From positions 1 through 37,769 of the forward strand of contig JAHEXT010000003.1 of the NCBI GenBank assembly GCA_023251945.1: DNA of 37,769 bases, in the 5' to 3' direction. Below are positions 26,075-37,769 of this stretch, piece after piece. The notes under the pieces were generated by a model. The model was not told where the DNA came from and did no database searches. It was given only the letters and a program-made list of their open reading frames with translations. The stretch is from Actinomycetes bacterium (GTDB lineage: Bacteria > Actinomycetota > Thermoleophilia > Gaiellales > Gaiellaceae). The translations under genes were made by a program, and so were the position numbers. Every line of letters begins with the position of its first letter. Position 1 is the stretch's first letter.

Positions 26075-26545
26075 GTGCCGCGCCGCGCCGAAGTCCAGCC
26101 TCGCACGCCCGAGCCCGACGCCGTCCACGGCTCGGTTCTCGTCGCGCAGCTCGTCAACCGGATGATGCTGAACGGGAAGAAGTCGGTTGCGGAGCAGATC
26201 GTCTTCGATGCGCTCGCAATCGCGTCCGAGAAGACCGGCAAGCCGGAGCTCGAGGTGCTCGAGCAGGCGGTGAAGAGCGTGACCCCGGTGCTCGAGGTCC
26301 GCTCGCGCAGGGTCGGCGGCGCCAATTACCAGGTTCCCGTCGAGGTGCCGCAGCGCCGCGCCCGCACGCTCGCTCTCCGCTGGCTGGTGCAGAACGCGCG
26401 TGACCGGCGTGAGAAGGGCATGCCGCAGAAGCTCGCGGCCGAGCTCGTGGACGCCCTCAACCAGCAGGGTGGCGCGTACAAGAAGAAGGATGACATCTAC
26501 CGGATGGCGCAGGCCAACAAAGCCTTCGCCCACTATCGCTGGTAG
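26075..26545 (+). CDS. rpsG: 30S ribosomal protein S7
   Basis: [47 protein letters not shown]. Confidence 0.97.
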   Translation: MPRRAEVQPRTPEPDAVHGSVLVAQLVNRMMLNGKKSVAEQIVFDALAIASEKTGKPELEVLEQAVKSVTPVLEVRSRRVGGANYQVPVEVPQRRARTLALRWLVQNARDRREKGMPQKLAAELVDALNQQGGAYKKKDDIYRMAQANKAFAHYRW

Positions 26546-26553
26546 CCGGAGCG

Positions 26554-28647
26554 ATGACGACAGTTGCCACACCGGTTGCGCTGGACCGCGTCCGGAACAT
26601 CGGGATCATGGCCCATATCGATGCGGGCAAGACGACGACGACCGAGCGGATCCTCTTCTACACCGGGCGCACCCACAAGATGGGCGAGGTCCACGAGGGC
26701 GCGGCGACTATGGACTGGATGGCGCAGGAGCAGGAGCGCGGAATCACGATCACGTCGGCCGCGACGACGGCGTTCTGGCGCGAATATCGGATCAACATTA
26801 TCGATACGCCCGGGCACGTGGACTTTACCATGGAGGTCGAGCGCAGCCTGCGCGTCCTCGACGGCGCGGTTGCCGTGTTCGACTCGGTCGCGGGCGTCCA
26901 GCCGCAGTCGGAGACGGTCTGGCGGCAGGCAGACCGCTATCGCGTTCCCCGCATCGCGTTCATCAACAAGATGGACCGAACCGGCGCGGACTTCGATGCG
27001 GCGGTGCAGTCGATGCGCGACCGGCTCGGCGCAACACCCGTCCCGATCCACGTCCCGATCGGCCACGAGGACGACTTCTCGGGGCTCGTCGACCTCGTCG
27101 AGATGAAGGCCGTCACCTACACGAACCCGCTCGGCACGGAGTTCGCGGTCGGCGAGATCCCGGCCAGGCTCGGGGCGAAGGCGCAGGAGGGCCACCACAG
27201 CCTCATCGACGCGATCGCCGAGTTCGACGACGAACTCATGGAGACGTATCTCGAGGACGAGAGCGCGGTCACGCCGGAGATGATCCGGCGGGCGCTTCGC
27301 ACGGGTACGCTCGCCGGTCGGATCACGCCCGTTCTCGCGGGCTCGGCGTTCAAGAACAAGGGGGTGCAGCCGCTCCTGGACGCCGTCGTCGACTACCTGC
27401 CGAGCCCCGTGGACGTCCCGCCGGTCCGGGGCATCGACCCGAAGAGCGCGGGAGAGGCGACGCGCGAGGCGACGCCGGACTCACCCTTCTCGGCGCTCGC
27501 GTTCAAGGTCATGACCGACCCGTACGTCGGCAAGCTCACGTACTTCCGCGTGTACTCGGGCCAGGTCAAGGCCGGGGACCGCGTCCTCAACGCGACGAAC
27601 GGGAAGACGGAGCGGATCGGCCGCATCCTCCAGATGCACGCGAACCACCGCGAGGAGCGGGAGGAGATCGGAGCGGGCGAGATCGCTGCGGCTGTGGGGC
27701 TCAAGTTCACGACGACCGGCGACACCCTCGCCGTCGACTCGGCCCCGATCGTGCTCGAGTCGATGGCGTTTCCGGACCCAGTCATCTCGGTGGCGATCGA
27801 GCCGAAGACGAAGGGAGACCAGGACAAGCTCGGCCAGGCACTACAGCGGCTCACGGAGGAGGACCCGACGTTCCGCGTCTCCACGGACGAGGAGACGGGC
27901 CAGACGATCATCGCCGGCATGGGCGAGCTCCACCTCGAGATCATCGTCGACCGCCTTCTGCGCGAGTTCCGGGTCGAGGGGAACGTCGGCCGCCCGCAGG
28001 TCGCCTACCGGGAGACCATCGGCCGGCCGGTCGAGAAGGTCCAGGGGAGGTTCGTCCGGCAGACGGGCGGCTCGGGCCAGTACGGGGACGTGGTCCTCAA
28101 CCTTCTCCCGCAGCAGCCGGGCGGGGGCTACGAGTTCGTGGACAGGATCGTCGGCGGGAAGATCCCCAAGGAGTACATCCCGGCGACCGACGCGGGCATC
28201 CAGGAGGCGATGAGCGCGGGCATCCTCGCCGGGTACCCGGTCGTGGACGTCAAGGTCGAGCTCGTCGACGGGTCGTACCATGACGTCGACTCGAGCGAGC
28301 GGGCCTTCAAGATCGCCGGCTCGATCGCGTTCAAGGAGGCGATGAAGCGAGCGAAGCCGAAGCTGCTCGAGCCGGTCATGGCGGTCGAGGTCGTCACGCC
28401 GGAGGAGTACTTGGGTGACGTGATTGGTAACCTGAACGGGCGTCGCGGCCGGGTCGAACACCTCGAGCCGGTCGGCGGGTCGCAGTCGATCCGCGCGAGC
28501 GTTCCGCTCGCGGAGATGTTCGGCTACGCGACCGATCTGCGCTCCATGACGCAGGGCCGCGCGACGTTCACGATGCAGTTCAACCGCTACGAGGAAGTTC
28601 CGGCCGCGATCGCCGAGGCGCTCGTGGTCGGCGACAAGACAGCGTAA
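26554..28647 (+). CDS. fusA: elongation factor G
   Basis: [43 protein letters not shown]; 697 aa. Confidence 0.98.
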   Translation: MTTVATPVALDRVRNIGIMAHIDAGKTTTTERILFYTGRTHKMGEVHEGAATMDWMAQEQERGITITSAATTAFWREYRINIIDTPGHVDFTMEVERSLRVLDGAVAVFDSVAGVQPQSETVWRQADRYRVPRIAFINKMDRTGADFDAAVQSMRDRLGATPVPIHVPIGHEDDFSGLVDLVEMKAVTYTNPLGTEFAVGEIPARLGAKAQEGHHSLIDAIAEFDDELMETYLEDESAVTPEMIRRALRTGTLAGRITPVLAGSAFKNKGVQPLLDAVVDYLPSPVDVPPVRGIDPKSAGEATREATPDSPFSALAFKVMTDPYVGKLTYFRVYSGQVKAGDRVLNATNGKTERIGRILQMHANHREEREEIGAGEIAAAVGLKFTTTGDTLAVDSAPIVLESMAFPDPVISVAIEPKTKGDQDKLGQALQRLTEEDPTFRVSTDEETGQTIIAGMGELHLEIIVDRLLREFRVEGNVGRPQVAYRETIGRPVEKVQGRFVRQTGGSGQYGDVVLNLLPQQPGGGYEFVDRIVGGKIPKEYIPATDAGIQEAMSAGILAGYPVVDVKVELVDGSYHDVDSSERAFKIAGSIAFKEAMKRAKPKLLEPVMAVEVVTPEEYLGDVIGNLNGRRGRVEHLEPVGGSQSIRASVPLAEMFGYATDLRSMTQGRATFTMQFNRYEEVPAAIAEALVVGDKTA

Positions 28648-28664
28648 ACCGGAGGGCATACCCC

Positions 28665-29855
<1,191 letters not shown>

Positions 29856-29894
29856 GGCAGAGGCATGCCTCGCCCCTCATCCACGTAACAGACC

Positions 29895-30203
29895 ATGCCG
29901 CAACAGAAGATCCGAATCCGACTGAAGGGCTACGACCACCAGCAGGTGGACCGCTCCGCGTCCCAGATCGTGGAGACGGCGCAGCGCACCGGCGCAACTA
30001 TCACGGGGCCGGTTCCTCTGCCCACGGAGCGAAACGTCTACTGCGTGATCCGCAGCCCGTTCAAGGACAAGGACTCGCGGGAGCACTTCGAGGTGCGCAC
30101 GCACAAGCGGCTGATCGACATCCACAGCCCGACCCCGAAGACGGTCGACTCGCTCATGCGGCTCGACCTCCCGGCGGGCGTCGACATCGAGATCAAGCTG
30201 TGA
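29895..30203 (+). CDS. rpsJ: 30S ribosomal protein S10
   Basis: [45 protein letters not shown]. Confidence 0.98.
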   Translation: MPQQKIRIRLKGYDHQQVDRSASQIVETAQRTGATITGPVPLPTERNVYCVIRSPFKDKDSREHFEVRTHKRLIDIHSPTPKTVDSLMRLDLPAGVDIEIKL

Positions 30204-30820
30204 TGGCCAAGGGCATCCTCGGACGCAAGCTCGGCATGAGCCAGGTCTTCGACCCGGAGACGGGGACGATGACCGTCGTCACCGTGATCGAGGCGGGACC
30301 CTGTCCCGTCGTCCAGGTGAAGACGGTCGACACGGACGGCTACGACGCCGTCCAGCTCGCGTTCGAGCCCGTCGCCGAACGGAAGCTCTCGAAGCCGGAG
30401 GTCGGCCATCTTCGCAAGGCGGGCGTTGGACCTCACCGGCACCTCGTCGAGGTGCGCGGCGAGAGCGGCCTCTCGGTCGGCGAGACGGTCACCGTCGAGG
30501 CGTTTGCGCCTGGCGACCGGGTGAGGGTGTCCGGGATCTCGGTCGGCAAGGGCTTCCAGGGAACGATCAAGCGGCACGGATTCACGCGCGGGCCGGTCTC
30601 GCACGGCTCGCACAACATCCGCAAGCCGGGATCCATCGGCGCGTCGGCGACACCGTCGCGCGTCTTCAAGGGGATGCGGATGGCCGGCCGCATGGGCGGC
30701 ACTCGCCGCACCCAACCGGGGCTCGTCGTGCACGAGGTCGATACCGACCGCAATCTCCTCCTCGTGAAGGGCTCGGTCCCCGGCCCGGCGAGTGGGATCG
30801 TGGAGATCAGGGGGGCCTGA
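30203..30820 (+). CDS. rplC: 50S ribosomal protein L3
   Basis: ATG overlaps rps[25 protein letters not shown]...[30 protein letters not shown]. Confidence 0.97.
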   Translation: MAKGILGRKLGMSQVFDPETGTMTVVTVIEAGPCPVVQVKTVDTDGYDAVQLAFEPVAERKLSKPEVGHLRKAGVGPHRHLVEVRGESGLSVGETVTVEAFAPGDRVRVSGISVGKGFQGTIKRHGFTRGPVSHGSHNIRKPGSIGASATPSRVFKGMRMAGRMGGTRRTQPGLVVHEVDTDRNLLLVKGSVPGPASGIVEIRGA

Positions 30821-30824
30821 GCAA

Positions 30825-31481
30825 GTGGTCGCTTCGACAGCACCGAAGGTGCCCGTTCTGGGCGGATCGGAGGCCAAGGAGGTCTCGCTCGAGGCCGCAG
30901 TCTTCGCGGCCGAGCTCAAGCCACATCTCGTTCACGAGACGGTCCGGGCGGAGCTGAACGCCGCCCGCGCCGGCACGCGCGGCGGGAAGAGCCGGGGCCT
31001 CGTCGCCGGCGGACGCTCCAAGCCGTGGCGCCAGAAGGGCACCGGCCGTGCTCGCCAGGGGACGACGCGCGCGCCCCACTGGACCGGGGGCGGCATGGCC
31101 TTCCCGCCGGGGATGCGCAACTTCGACGTGAAGGTCAACCGCAAGGCGCGCCGAGCGGCGTTGCGCGGCGCCCTGTCGAACCACGTCGCGAACGGCACCC
31201 TCGCTCTGCTCGACGGGTCGCAGTTCGAGAGCCCATCCACCAGGCAGGCCGGGGCGCTGCTGGACGGCTGGGACGCGACGCGTCCAACCCTGGTCGTTAC
31301 GACGGAGGACGAAGAGGCACTCGTCAAGTCGTTCCGCAACTTGGAGAAGGTGCTCGTGACGGTGCCTGCCGAGCTGGAGGTCGCTACCGTTGTCTGGGCC
31401 CGCTCCGTACTCGTGAGCGAGGCGGCGCTGCCGTCGGTGCTCGCGCGTGCAGGCGCCGAGAGGGAGGAGGGAGACCAGTGA
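30825..31481 (+). CDS. rplD: 50S ribosomal protein L4
   Basis: GTG start within ORF 30792..31481; [50 protein letters not shown]. Confidence 0.95.
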   Translation: MVASTAPKVPVLGGSEAKEVSLEAAVFAAELKPHLVHETVRAELNAARAGTRGGKSRGLVAGGRSKPWRQKGTGRARQGTTRAPHWTGGGMAFPPGMRNFDVKVNRKARRAALRGALSNHVANGTLALLDGSQFESPSTRQAGALLDGWDATRPTLVVTTEDEEALVKSFRNLEKVLVTVPAELEVATVVWARSVLVSEAALPSVLARAGAEREEGDQ

Positions 31482-31616
31482 GCAACGCTCACCTTCGGTT
31501 CGCGTTCGCGGAGGAAACAACGTTTCCCCCGCGTGCCCCCTTCTTCTTGAGAGCGTGGGGAACCTCCCGGTTCCCCACACCCCTCCACGCTCATCGACCG
31601 GAGGCCGGCCGATGAG
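31479..31616 (+). repeat. family-1 intergenic structured repeat, copy B (rplD stop to rplW start)
   Basis: 138 nt, same length and boundaries (stop TGA to ATGAG) as 12023-12160. Confidence 0.9.
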
Positions 31617-31908
31617 TCTTCACCCCAATCAGGTCTTGCTTGCCCCCGTCGTCTCGGAGAAGAGCTACTCGCTCATCACGGACCGCAAGTACACGTTCAA
31701 GGTGCACGAGGATGCGCACAAGACCCAGGTCCGGCAGGCCGTCGAGGAGCTCTTCGACGTCGAGGTCCAGAGCGTGAACATCCTCAAGGTTCAGCCGAAG
31801 CCGAAGCGGCGCGGGCTCACGCGTGGTCGCCGGCCCGGCTGGAAGAAGGCGATCGTCCAGCTCAAAGAGGGTCACGAGATCGAGATCTTCGAGGGGGCGT
31901 CCGTCTGA
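31612..31908 (+). CDS. rplW: 50S ribosomal protein L23
   Basis: [50 protein letters not shown]; upstream part of ORF 31447..31908 is the repeat. Confidence 0.96.
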   Translation: MSLHPNQVLLAPVVSEKSYSLITDRKYTFKVHEDAHKTQVRQAVEELFDVEVQSVNILKVQPKPKRRGLTRGRRPGWKKAIVQLKEGHEIEIFEGASV

Positions 31909-32753
31909 TGGCACTGAAGAAGTACAAGCCGACGAGTCCGGGGCGCCGCTTCATGGCCGTGTCGGGGTTCGAGGAGATCACGAAGTCCGAGCCCGAGAAG
32001 TCGCTCCTCGAGCCCGTCAAGAAGAGGGGCGGTCGCAACAATCGCGGCCGGATCACGACACGCCACCAGGGCGGAGGCCACAAGCGCCGCTACCGCACGA
32101 TCGACTTCAAGAGGACGAAGGACGGCGTGCCGGCGAAGGTAGCGGCGATCGAGTACGACCCGAACCGGTCGGCGCGCATCGCGCTCCTCCACTACGCCGA
32201 CGGCGCGAAGTCGTACATCCTCGCGCCCGCACGGCTGCGTGTCGGCGCGGTCGTCGAATCCGGTCCCGACGCGGATATCAAGCCCGGCAACGCGCTCCCG
32301 CTCGCGAACATCCCCACGGGAACGCTCGTGCACTCGGTCGAGCTCAAGCCCGGCCAGGGCGGTCGAATGGCGCGCTCTGCAGGCTCATCCGTTCAGCTTG
32401 TCGCGAAGGACGGTGACCACGGCGTGCTGCGGCTGCCCTCGGGCGAGCTGCGCCGCGTGCTTCTCGCGTGCCGGGCGACGGTCGGCCAGGTGGGGAACTC
32501 CGACCACGCGAACCAGGCGAGCGGCAAGGCCGGCCGGAGCCGCTGGCTCGGTAAGCGGCCGACGGTGCGCGGCTCGGCAATGAACCCCGTCGACCACCCG
32601 CACGGCGGTGGAGAGGGCAAGTCGAAAGGCGGCCGTCACCCCGTCACCCCGTGGGGCGTGCCGACGCTCGGCAAGCGCACGCGCCGCAAGCACAAGGAGT
32701 CCGACAGGCTGATCGTCCGCGGCCGACGCCGTGGCAAGGAAAGGAAGCGGTAG
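31908..32753 (+). CDS. rplB: 50S ribosomal protein L2
   Basis: [63 protein letters not shown]. Confidence 0.98.
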   Translation: MALKKYKPTSPGRRFMAVSGFEEITKSEPEKSLLEPVKKRGGRNNRGRITTRHQGGGHKRRYRTIDFKRTKDGVPAKVAAIEYDPNRSARIALLHYADGAKSYILAPARLRVGAVVESGPDADIKPGNALPLANIPTGTLVHSVELKPGQGGRMARSAGSSVQLVAKDGDHGVLRLPSGELRRVLLACRATVGQVGNSDHANQASGKAGRSRWLGKRPTVRGSAMNPVDHPHGGGEGKSKGGRHPVTPWGVPTLGKRTRRKHKESDRLIVRGRRRGKERKR

Positions 32754-33041
32754 GTGTCGAGGTCTTCCAAGAAGGGCCCGTTCGTCCAGGACCGGCTTCT
32801 GAGCCGGATCGAGGCCATGAACGCCTCCGGGGAGAAGCGGATGATCCGCACCTGGTCGCGGGCCTCCACGATCTTCCCCGAGATGGTCGGGCACACGATC
32901 GCGGTCCACGACGGCCGCAAGCATGTGCCCGTCTTCGTGACCGAGCAGATGGTCGGGCACAAGCTGGGTGAGTTCGCGCCCACGCGGACCTTCCGCGCGC
33001 ATTCCGGCGACCGGCAGACCCAGGTGAAGAGGCGCGCGTGA
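32754..33041 (+). CDS. rpsS: 30S ribosomal protein S19
   Basis: [54 protein letters not shown]. Confidence 0.97.
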   Translation: MSRSSKKGPFVQDRLLSRIEAMNASGEKRMIRTWSRASTIFPEMVGHTIAVHDGRKHVPVFVTEQMVGHKLGEFAPTRTFRAHSGDRQTQVKRRA

Positions 33042-33529
33042 ACGCCGTGGCGACCGACGACCGCATGAGGGTGCGCGCGCAGGCGAAGTGGGTGCGCATG
33101 TCCGCGCGCAAGGCGCGGATCGTGCTCGATCACATTCGAGGCAGGACCGTGCCGGAGGCGCGCACCATCCTCGCCTTCACGCAGCGCGCCGCCGCGATCG
33201 ACATCGAGAAGGTGCTCCGGTCCGCGGTCGCGAACGCCGAGGCGAACCACGGCCTCGACGGCGACGACCTCGTCGTGGAGGCAGCGTATGCGGACGAGGG
33301 CCCGACGCTGAAGCGCTGGAAGCCGCGCGCCCGCGGTCGGGTGAACAGGATCCGCAAGCGAACCTGTCACGTGACCCTCGTGCTCGCCGAAGTACCGCAG
33401 CCGACGTCGAGGCCGCGGCGAAGGGCCAAGAGCGAGGCGGCCGTTGAGGAAACGCGTCCGGAAGAGACAACCGTCGCCTCGGAGCCGAAGGCTTCGCGGC
33501 GACGTAAGAAGGAAGGAGTAGCCGCGTAA
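33038..33529 (+). CDS. rplV: 50S ribosomal protein L22
   Basis: [34 protein letters not shown]; charged C-terminal tail. Confidence 0.95.
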   Translation: MNAVATDDRMRVRAQAKWVRMSARKARIVLDHIRGRTVPEARTILAFTQRAAAIDIEKVLRSAVANAEANHGLDGDDLVVEAAYADEGPTLKRWKPRARGRVNRIRKRTCHVTLVLAEVPQPTSRPRRRAKSEAAVEETRPEETTVASEPKASRRRKKEGVAA

Positions 33530-34482
33530 TGGGCCAGAAGGTGCACCCCGGCGGGTTCCGCGTCGGCGTCATCCACGACTGGAAGTCCAACTGGTGGACC
33601 GGGAAGCAGGAGTTCGCGGACTACCTGCTCGAGGACGTCAGCATCCGCCGGCACATTCTCGACAAGCTCTCCCACGCGGGCCTTTCCGACATCCTGATCC
33701 GAAAGGACAAGCAGCGGATCACCGTCGACATCTACACCGCCCGCCCGGGCATCGTGATCGGCAAGTCCGGAGTCGAGGTCGACGCCCTGCGCCGCGAGCT
33801 CCATGCGATCACGAAGAAGAACGTCCACATCAACATCAACGAGATCAAGCGTCCCGAGCTGGATGCGAAGCTCGTCGCCCAGTCGATCGCCGAGCAGCTC
33901 GAGAACCGCGTCAGCTTCCGTCGCGCGATGAAGCGCTCGCTGGCGTCGGCGATGCGCTCCGGCGCGCAGGGGATCAAGATCAAGGCTGCAGGCCGTCTGG
34001 GCGGCGGCGAGATGAGCCGCCGCGAGATGTACTCCGAAGGGCGCGTGCCGCTGCACACCATCCGCGCGGATATCGACTACGGCCTCGCCGAGGCGAGAAC
34101 GACCTTCGGCGCGATCGGCGTCAAGGTCTGGATCAACAAGGGCGAGATCATGCCCGAGGGCTACGAGGGAGCCGGAGGCCGCGACGCACGCCTCGGCGAC
34201 CAGGATCAGGCCCGCCGCCGACGCGGAGCCTCCGCCGAAGGGCTTGGCGCCTCGCGTGAGGGCCGCGGCCGCGGTGTCGACCGCGAGGGCCTCGGGATCG
34301 TCCCGCGCCGGCGAAAGGGGCAACGGCCCGGAGGGCGCCCCGGACAGCGCCCGAGCCGCGACGCGCAGGCTGAGGCTCCGGTCGAGCCGACGCCCGAGAC
34401 CGAGACACAGCCCGTCGAGCCGGAGACGCCGGCCCCCGAGGTCGCTCCTGAGCCGAGTCCAGAAGGCGCAGGTGAAAGCTGA
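33529..34482 (+). CDS. rpsC: 30S ribosomal protein S3 with ~100-aa C-terminal extension
   Basis: [23 protein letters not shown]...; tail after [18 protein letters not shown] is basic then [31 protein letters not shown]. Confidence 0.96.
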   Translation: MGQKVHPGGFRVGVIHDWKSNWWTGKQEFADYLLEDVSIRRHILDKLSHAGLSDILIRKDKQRITVDIYTARPGIVIGKSGVEVDALRRELHAITKKNVHININEIKRPELDAKLVAQSIAEQLENRVSFRRAMKRSLASAMRSGAQGIKIKAAGRLGGGEMSRREMYSEGRVPLHTIRADIDYGLAEARTTFGAIGVKVWINKGEIMPEGYEGAGGRDARLGDQDQARRRRGASAEGLGASREGRGRGVDREGLGIVPRRRKGQRPGGRPGQRPSRDAQAEAPVEPTPETETQPVEPETPAPEVAPEPSPEGAGES

Positions 34483-34907
34483 TGCTGATGCCGCGGAAGA
34501 CGAAGTTCCGCCGCCACCACCGCGGCCGCCGCGCCGGTATCGCGAAGGGCCAGACGACCGTGCAGTTCGGGGACTACGGGCTCAAGGCCCTCGAAACCGC
34601 GTGGGTCACGAACCGGCAGATCGAGGCCGCCCGCATCGCGGCCACGCGGAAGATCCGCCGGAGCGGCAAGGTCTGGATCAACCTGTTCCCGGACAAGCCG
34701 GTCACGAAGAAGCCCGCAGAGACACGGATGGGCTCGGGCAAGGGTTCCCCCGAGGGCTGGGTGGCGGTCGTCAAGCCGGGCCGTGTCATGTTCGAGCTGG
34801 CCGGCGTTCCCGAGCCCCTCGCGAAGGAGGCGCTCCGCCTGGCCGGCCAGAAGCTGCCGCTGAGGACGAAGTTCGTGAAGAGAGAGGCTGACCTCTTTGA
34901 GAGCTAG
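34482..34907 (+). CDS. rplP: 50S ribosomal protein L16
   Basis: [38 protein letters not shown]. Confidence 0.97.
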   Translation: MLMPRKTKFRRHHRGRRAGIAKGQTTVQFGDYGLKALETAWVTNRQIEAARIAATRKIRRSGKVWINLFPDKPVTKKPAETRMGSGKGSPEGWVAVVKPGRVMFELAGVPEPLAKEALRLAGQKLPLRTKFVKREADLFES

Positions 34908-35094
34908 GGACCTGCGTGGGATGACCGACGACGAGCTCGACCAGAAGATGGCGGAGACGCGCCAAGAGCTCTTCCACATCCACTTCCAGTCAGCGACCGG
35001 CGTGCTCGAGAACAATGCCCGCCTTCGGCATGCCAAGCGCGATATCGCCCGCATCCTGACAGTCAAGAACGAGCGCGCACGAGGAAAGAGCTAG
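34897..35094 (+). CDS. rpmC: 50S ribosomal protein L29
   Basis: TTG start; [55 protein letters not shown]. Confidence 0.93.
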   Translation: MRARDLRGMTDDELDQKMAETRQELFHIHFQSATGVLENNARLRHAKRDIARILTVKNERARGKS

Positions 35095-35098
35095 CGAG

Positions 35099-35644
35099 AT
35101 GACCGACGATAACAGCGCTTCTGCTGACGCAGAAGCGCTAGCAGACGAAGACAACACGATCGAGGTCGGCGAGCCGGCGGAAGCCGAGGTTTCCGAGGAA
35201 GCGACGGCCCAGGGCGAGCCGGCAGCGGAGGCTGACGCCGACGAGCCTCCTGCCGCCGGCGCTCAGCCGGAGGTGGAGCGCAAGCCGAAGCGCAAGCGGC
35301 TTCCGAGGAGCCTACGCCCCCAGCGGACGAGGCCGACCCGGGAGAAGCCGAAGGAGCGGAGGCCGATCGTCCGGCTACCCAAGCCCGAGCACGTGCGCGG
35401 GCGAAGTCAGGAACGCCAGGGCACCGTCGTCTCCGCCGCCGCGGACAAGACGATCGTGGTCCGCGTCGACGTCGTGAAGATGCACCCGAGGTACAAGAAG
35501 GTCATTCGCCGGAGCACGAAGTTCCACGCGCACGACGAGCGGAACGAGGCGAAGGTGGGGGACATCGTCCGGATCGTCGAGACGCGGCCGCTCTCGCGGA
35601 TGAAGCGCTGGCGCCTGCAGGAGATCGTCGAGGCCGCGAAGTAG
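35099..35644 (+). CDS. rpsQ: 30S ribosomal protein S17 with ~100-aa N-terminal extension
   Basis: Core [70 protein letters not shown]. Confidence 0.94.
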   Translation: MTDDNSASADAEALADEDNTIEVGEPAEAEVSEEATAQGEPAAEADADEPPAAGAQPEVERKPKRKRLPRSLRPQRTRPTREKPKERRPIVRLPKPEHVRGRSQERQGTVVSAAADKTIVVRVDVVKMHPRYKKVIRRSTKFHAHDERNEAKVGDIVRIVETRPLSRMKRWRLQEIVEAAK

Positions 35645-35655
35645 ATGGAGGTTCG

Positions 35656-36024
35656 GTGATCCAGCAGGAATCCCGTCTCCGGGTTGCGGACAACACGGGA
35701 GCGCGCGAGCTCCTGTGCATCCGCGTGCTCGGCGGTTCGCACCGCCGCTACGCGCGGGTCGGGGACGTGATCGTTGCTACCGTGAAGTCCGCCACGCCTC
35801 AGGGCGCGGTGAAGAAGGGCGAGGTCGTGCGGGCGGTCGTCGTTCGCACGAAGAAGCCCTACAGTCGCGACGACGGCACGCTCATCGGCTTCGACGAGAA
35901 CGCCGCCGTCCTGATCGACAACCAATCGAACCCGCGCGGGACGCGCATCTTCGGACCCGTCGCGCGCGAGCTCCGCGAGAAGAACTTCATGAAGATCGTC
36001 AGCCTTGCCCCGGAGGTCCTCTAA
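35656..36024 (+). CDS. rplN: 50S ribosomal protein L14
   Basis: [48 protein letters not shown]. Confidence 0.97.
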   Translation: MIQQESRLRVADNTGARELLCIRVLGGSHRRYARVGDVIVATVKSATPQGAVKKGEVVRAVVVRTKKPYSRDDGTLIGFDENAAVLIDNQSNPRGTRIFGPVARELREKNFMKIVSLAPEVL

Positions 36025-36193
36025 GTGCCCCCTCACGCAATGTCCTCCCAGTCCCTGGCGGCTGCAAAGCTGCGCCATGCTGCGTCCTCGGTCGCGCCCA
36101 TATCTCGACCCGATATGGGCGCTCCCTGCGTCCTTGCCTGGCTTGCTTTTCGCTCGCCAGGAACGGGGCAACATCACCTGAGGGGACACTGAA
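36024..36193 (+). repeat. family-2 intergenic structured repeat, copy C (rplN stop to rplX start)
   Basis: Shares CTGCGCCAyGCTGC...GTCCTCGGTCGCrCCC...GCGCTCCCTGCrTCCTTGC with 36566-36728; terminal arms pair with each other. Confidence 0.88.
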
Positions 36194-36565
36194 GTGCCAG
36201 TGAAGATGAAGGTCAAGAAGGGCGACCTCGTCCAGATCCTCACCGGGAAGGACCGCGGCAAGCAGGGCCGCGTCCTCGAGGCGCGTCCGGCCGAGCGCAG
36301 GGTCATCGTCGAGAACCTCAACGTCGCCAAGCGGCATACGCGGCCAAAGCCGATCAAGGACTCGTCCCGCATGGGCGGGACTCAGATCGTGCCCGGCGGG
36401 ATCGTCGAGAAGGCGGCGCCGATCCCGGTGTCGAACGTCATGGTCGTCTGTCCCGTTTGCTCGACGCCGACCCGGGTCGGGATCGTGGAGAAGGAGATCA
36501 AGGGCGAGACGATGCGCGTTCGCGTGTGCAAGCGCGAGGGCTGCGGCCAGGACATCGACCGGTGA
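36194..36565 (+). CDS. rplX: 50S ribosomal protein L24 (zinc-binding C+ form)
   Basis: [47 protein letters not shown] ... CPVCS...CKREGCG. Confidence 0.96.
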   Translation: MPVKMKVKKGDLVQILTGKDRGKQGRVLEARPAERRVIVENLNVAKRHTRPKPIKDSSRMGGTQIVPGGIVEKAAPIPVSNVMVVCPVCSTPTRVGIVEKEIKGETMRVRVCKREGCGQDIDR

Positions 36566-36728
36566 TTTCGGTGGCCTCCGTCGCACCTCGCACCCTGCGC
36601 CACGCTGCAACGCATCGCATCGCTGCGTCCTCGGTCGCACCCGTACCTTCCAGGTACGAGCGCTCCCTGCATCCTTGCGCTGCTCGCGTTTCGCGGGCGC
36701 ACGGCGCGATCTGCTCCGGAGGACACCG
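36566..36728 (+). repeat. family-2 intergenic structured repeat, copy D (rplX stop to rplE start)
   Basis: Homologous core to copy C, same ordering of hairpins, terminal arms CGGTGgCCTCCG / CGGAGGaCACCG. Confidence 0.88.
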
Positions 36729-37316
36729 GTGAGCACCGCTGCGCCGACACTCGAGACGTACGTCCCGCGCCTCAAGCAGCGCTACGACACGGAGATCCGC
36801 GCGCAGCTCAAGGAGGAGCTCGAGCTCCCCTCGGTCATGCAGGTCCCCCGCGTGACGAAGGTGACGCTGAACATGGGCGTGGGGGAGGCGAAGACCGACG
36901 CGAAGGCGCTCGATGCCGCGATCGACGAGCTCACCGTGATCTCCGGCCAGCGGGCGCAGGTCCGCCGGGCGAAGAAGTCGATCGCGAGCTTCAAGCTCCG
37001 CGAAGGGATGCCGGTCGGCGCCCGCGTCACGCTCCGGGGTGCGCGCATGTACGAGTTCCTCGATCGCCTCGCGTCGATCGCGCTTCCCCGGATTCGCGAC
37101 TTCCGTGGTCTCGATCCGGGCGCGTTCGACGGGCGCGGCAACTACTCGATCGGGATCAGGGAGCAGATCATCTTTCCCGAGGTCGACTACGACAAAGTTC
37201 CGTCCATCCGCGGCCTCGACGTCGCAATCACCACCTCCGCGCAGTCGGACGAGCACGGGCACGCGCTCCTCGCCGCGCTCGGCCTGCCGTTCGCGGGAGA
37301 GAGAAGGGATCAGTAA
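36729..37316 (+). CDS. rplE: 50S ribosomal protein L5
   Basis: GTG start; [40 protein letters not shown]...[21 protein letters not shown]. Confidence 0.97.
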   Translation: MSTAAPTLETYVPRLKQRYDTEIRAQLKEELELPSVMQVPRVTKVTLNMGVGEAKTDAKALDAAIDELTVISGQRAQVRRAKKSIASFKLREGMPVGARVTLRGARMYEFLDRLASIALPRIRDFRGLDPGAFDGRGNYSIGIREQIIFPEVDYDKVPSIRGLDVAITTSAQSDEHGHALLAALGLPFAGERRDQ

Positions 37317-37502
37317 GTGGCCAAGACGTCCCTCAAGGTCAAGCAGAAGCGTGAGCCGAAGCACAAGGTGCGCGCCTACACGCGCTGCAACAGGTGCGGT
37401 CGGCCGAGGGCGGTCTACCGGAAGTTCGGCCTGTGCCGGATCTGCCTGCGCGAGCTCGCGCACCAGGGCGCCGTTCCGGGCATGACCAAGTCGAGCTGGT
37501 AG
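37317..37502 (+). CDS. rpsZ: 30S ribosomal protein S14 type Z (zinc-binding)
   Basis: 61 aa; [44 protein letters not shown]. Confidence 0.97.
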   Translation: MAKTSLKVKQKREPKHKVRAYTRCNRCGRPRAVYRKFGLCRICLRELAHQGAVPGMTKSSW

Positions 37503-37513
37503 GAGGAACGACG

Positions 37514-37769
37514 TGCTGACCGACCCGATCGCCGACATGCTCACGCGTATCCGCAACGCCAACCGGGCGTTGCACGACTCGGCGTCAATGCCGACGTCCC
37601 GGATGAAGGAGGAGATCGCGCGCATCCTCAAGGACGAGGGCTACATCAAGGACTACCGCGTCGTCGAGACGAAGGACAAGAAAGATCAGCCGCTGCCGTA
37701 CCGCACGCTCGTGATCGAGCTGAAGTTCGCCAAGGACCGGCGCCGCGTCATCACCGACCTCAAGCGCGT
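37514..37769 (+). CDS. rpsH: 30S ribosomal protein S8, 3' truncated by window end
   Basis: GTG start after [55 protein letters not shown]. Confidence 0.95.

Noticed and set aside
31447-31611. N-terminal extension of the L23 ORF
   Set aside because: This segment is the end of rplD plus the family-1 repeat; canonical L23 starts at 31612.

Overview
High-GC window that looks actinobacterial (my inference: Thermoleophilia/Gaiellales-like). It has two parts. Positions 1-10260 are accessory/housekeeping: two minus-strand tRNAs (Thr-GGT, Tyr-GTA), a GH-A-like secreted protein, an FAD oxidoreductase, a frameshifted membrane protein, a truncated prepilin peptidase next to a type IV pilin-like gene, a cation transporter, a lipoprotein, Hsp20, a Zur-like regulator divergent from a znuACB-like zinc ABC transporter, and thymidine kinase. 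From about 10340 to the end is a ribosomal/RNAP super-operon: tRNA-Met, rpmG-secE-nusG-rplKAJL-rpoBC, then a secreted GH-like protein and an opposing GGDEF gene, then rpsL-rpsG-fusA-tuf-rpsJ-rplCDWB-rpsS-rplV-rpsC-rplP-rpmC-rpsQ-rplNXE-rpsZ-rpsH (partial). The most unusual signal is in the gaps between the ribosomal genes. Two families of structured repeats fill gaps from the upstream stop codon to the downstream start codon: a 138-nt pair before rplA and rplW, and a ~165-nt pair before rplX and rplE. Each can fold so that the downstream Shine-Dalgarno and/or start codon is inside a helix, and differences between copies are often compensatory. A third family, a 24-bp perfect palindrome with identical arms, brackets rpoBC. 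A perfect hairpin with the SD in its loop also precedes the TTG start of rplJ. S12 carries non-consensus residues at both classic streptomycin-resistance positions, and RpoC has a large clamp-region insertion. All alignments were done by hand; no searches were run.
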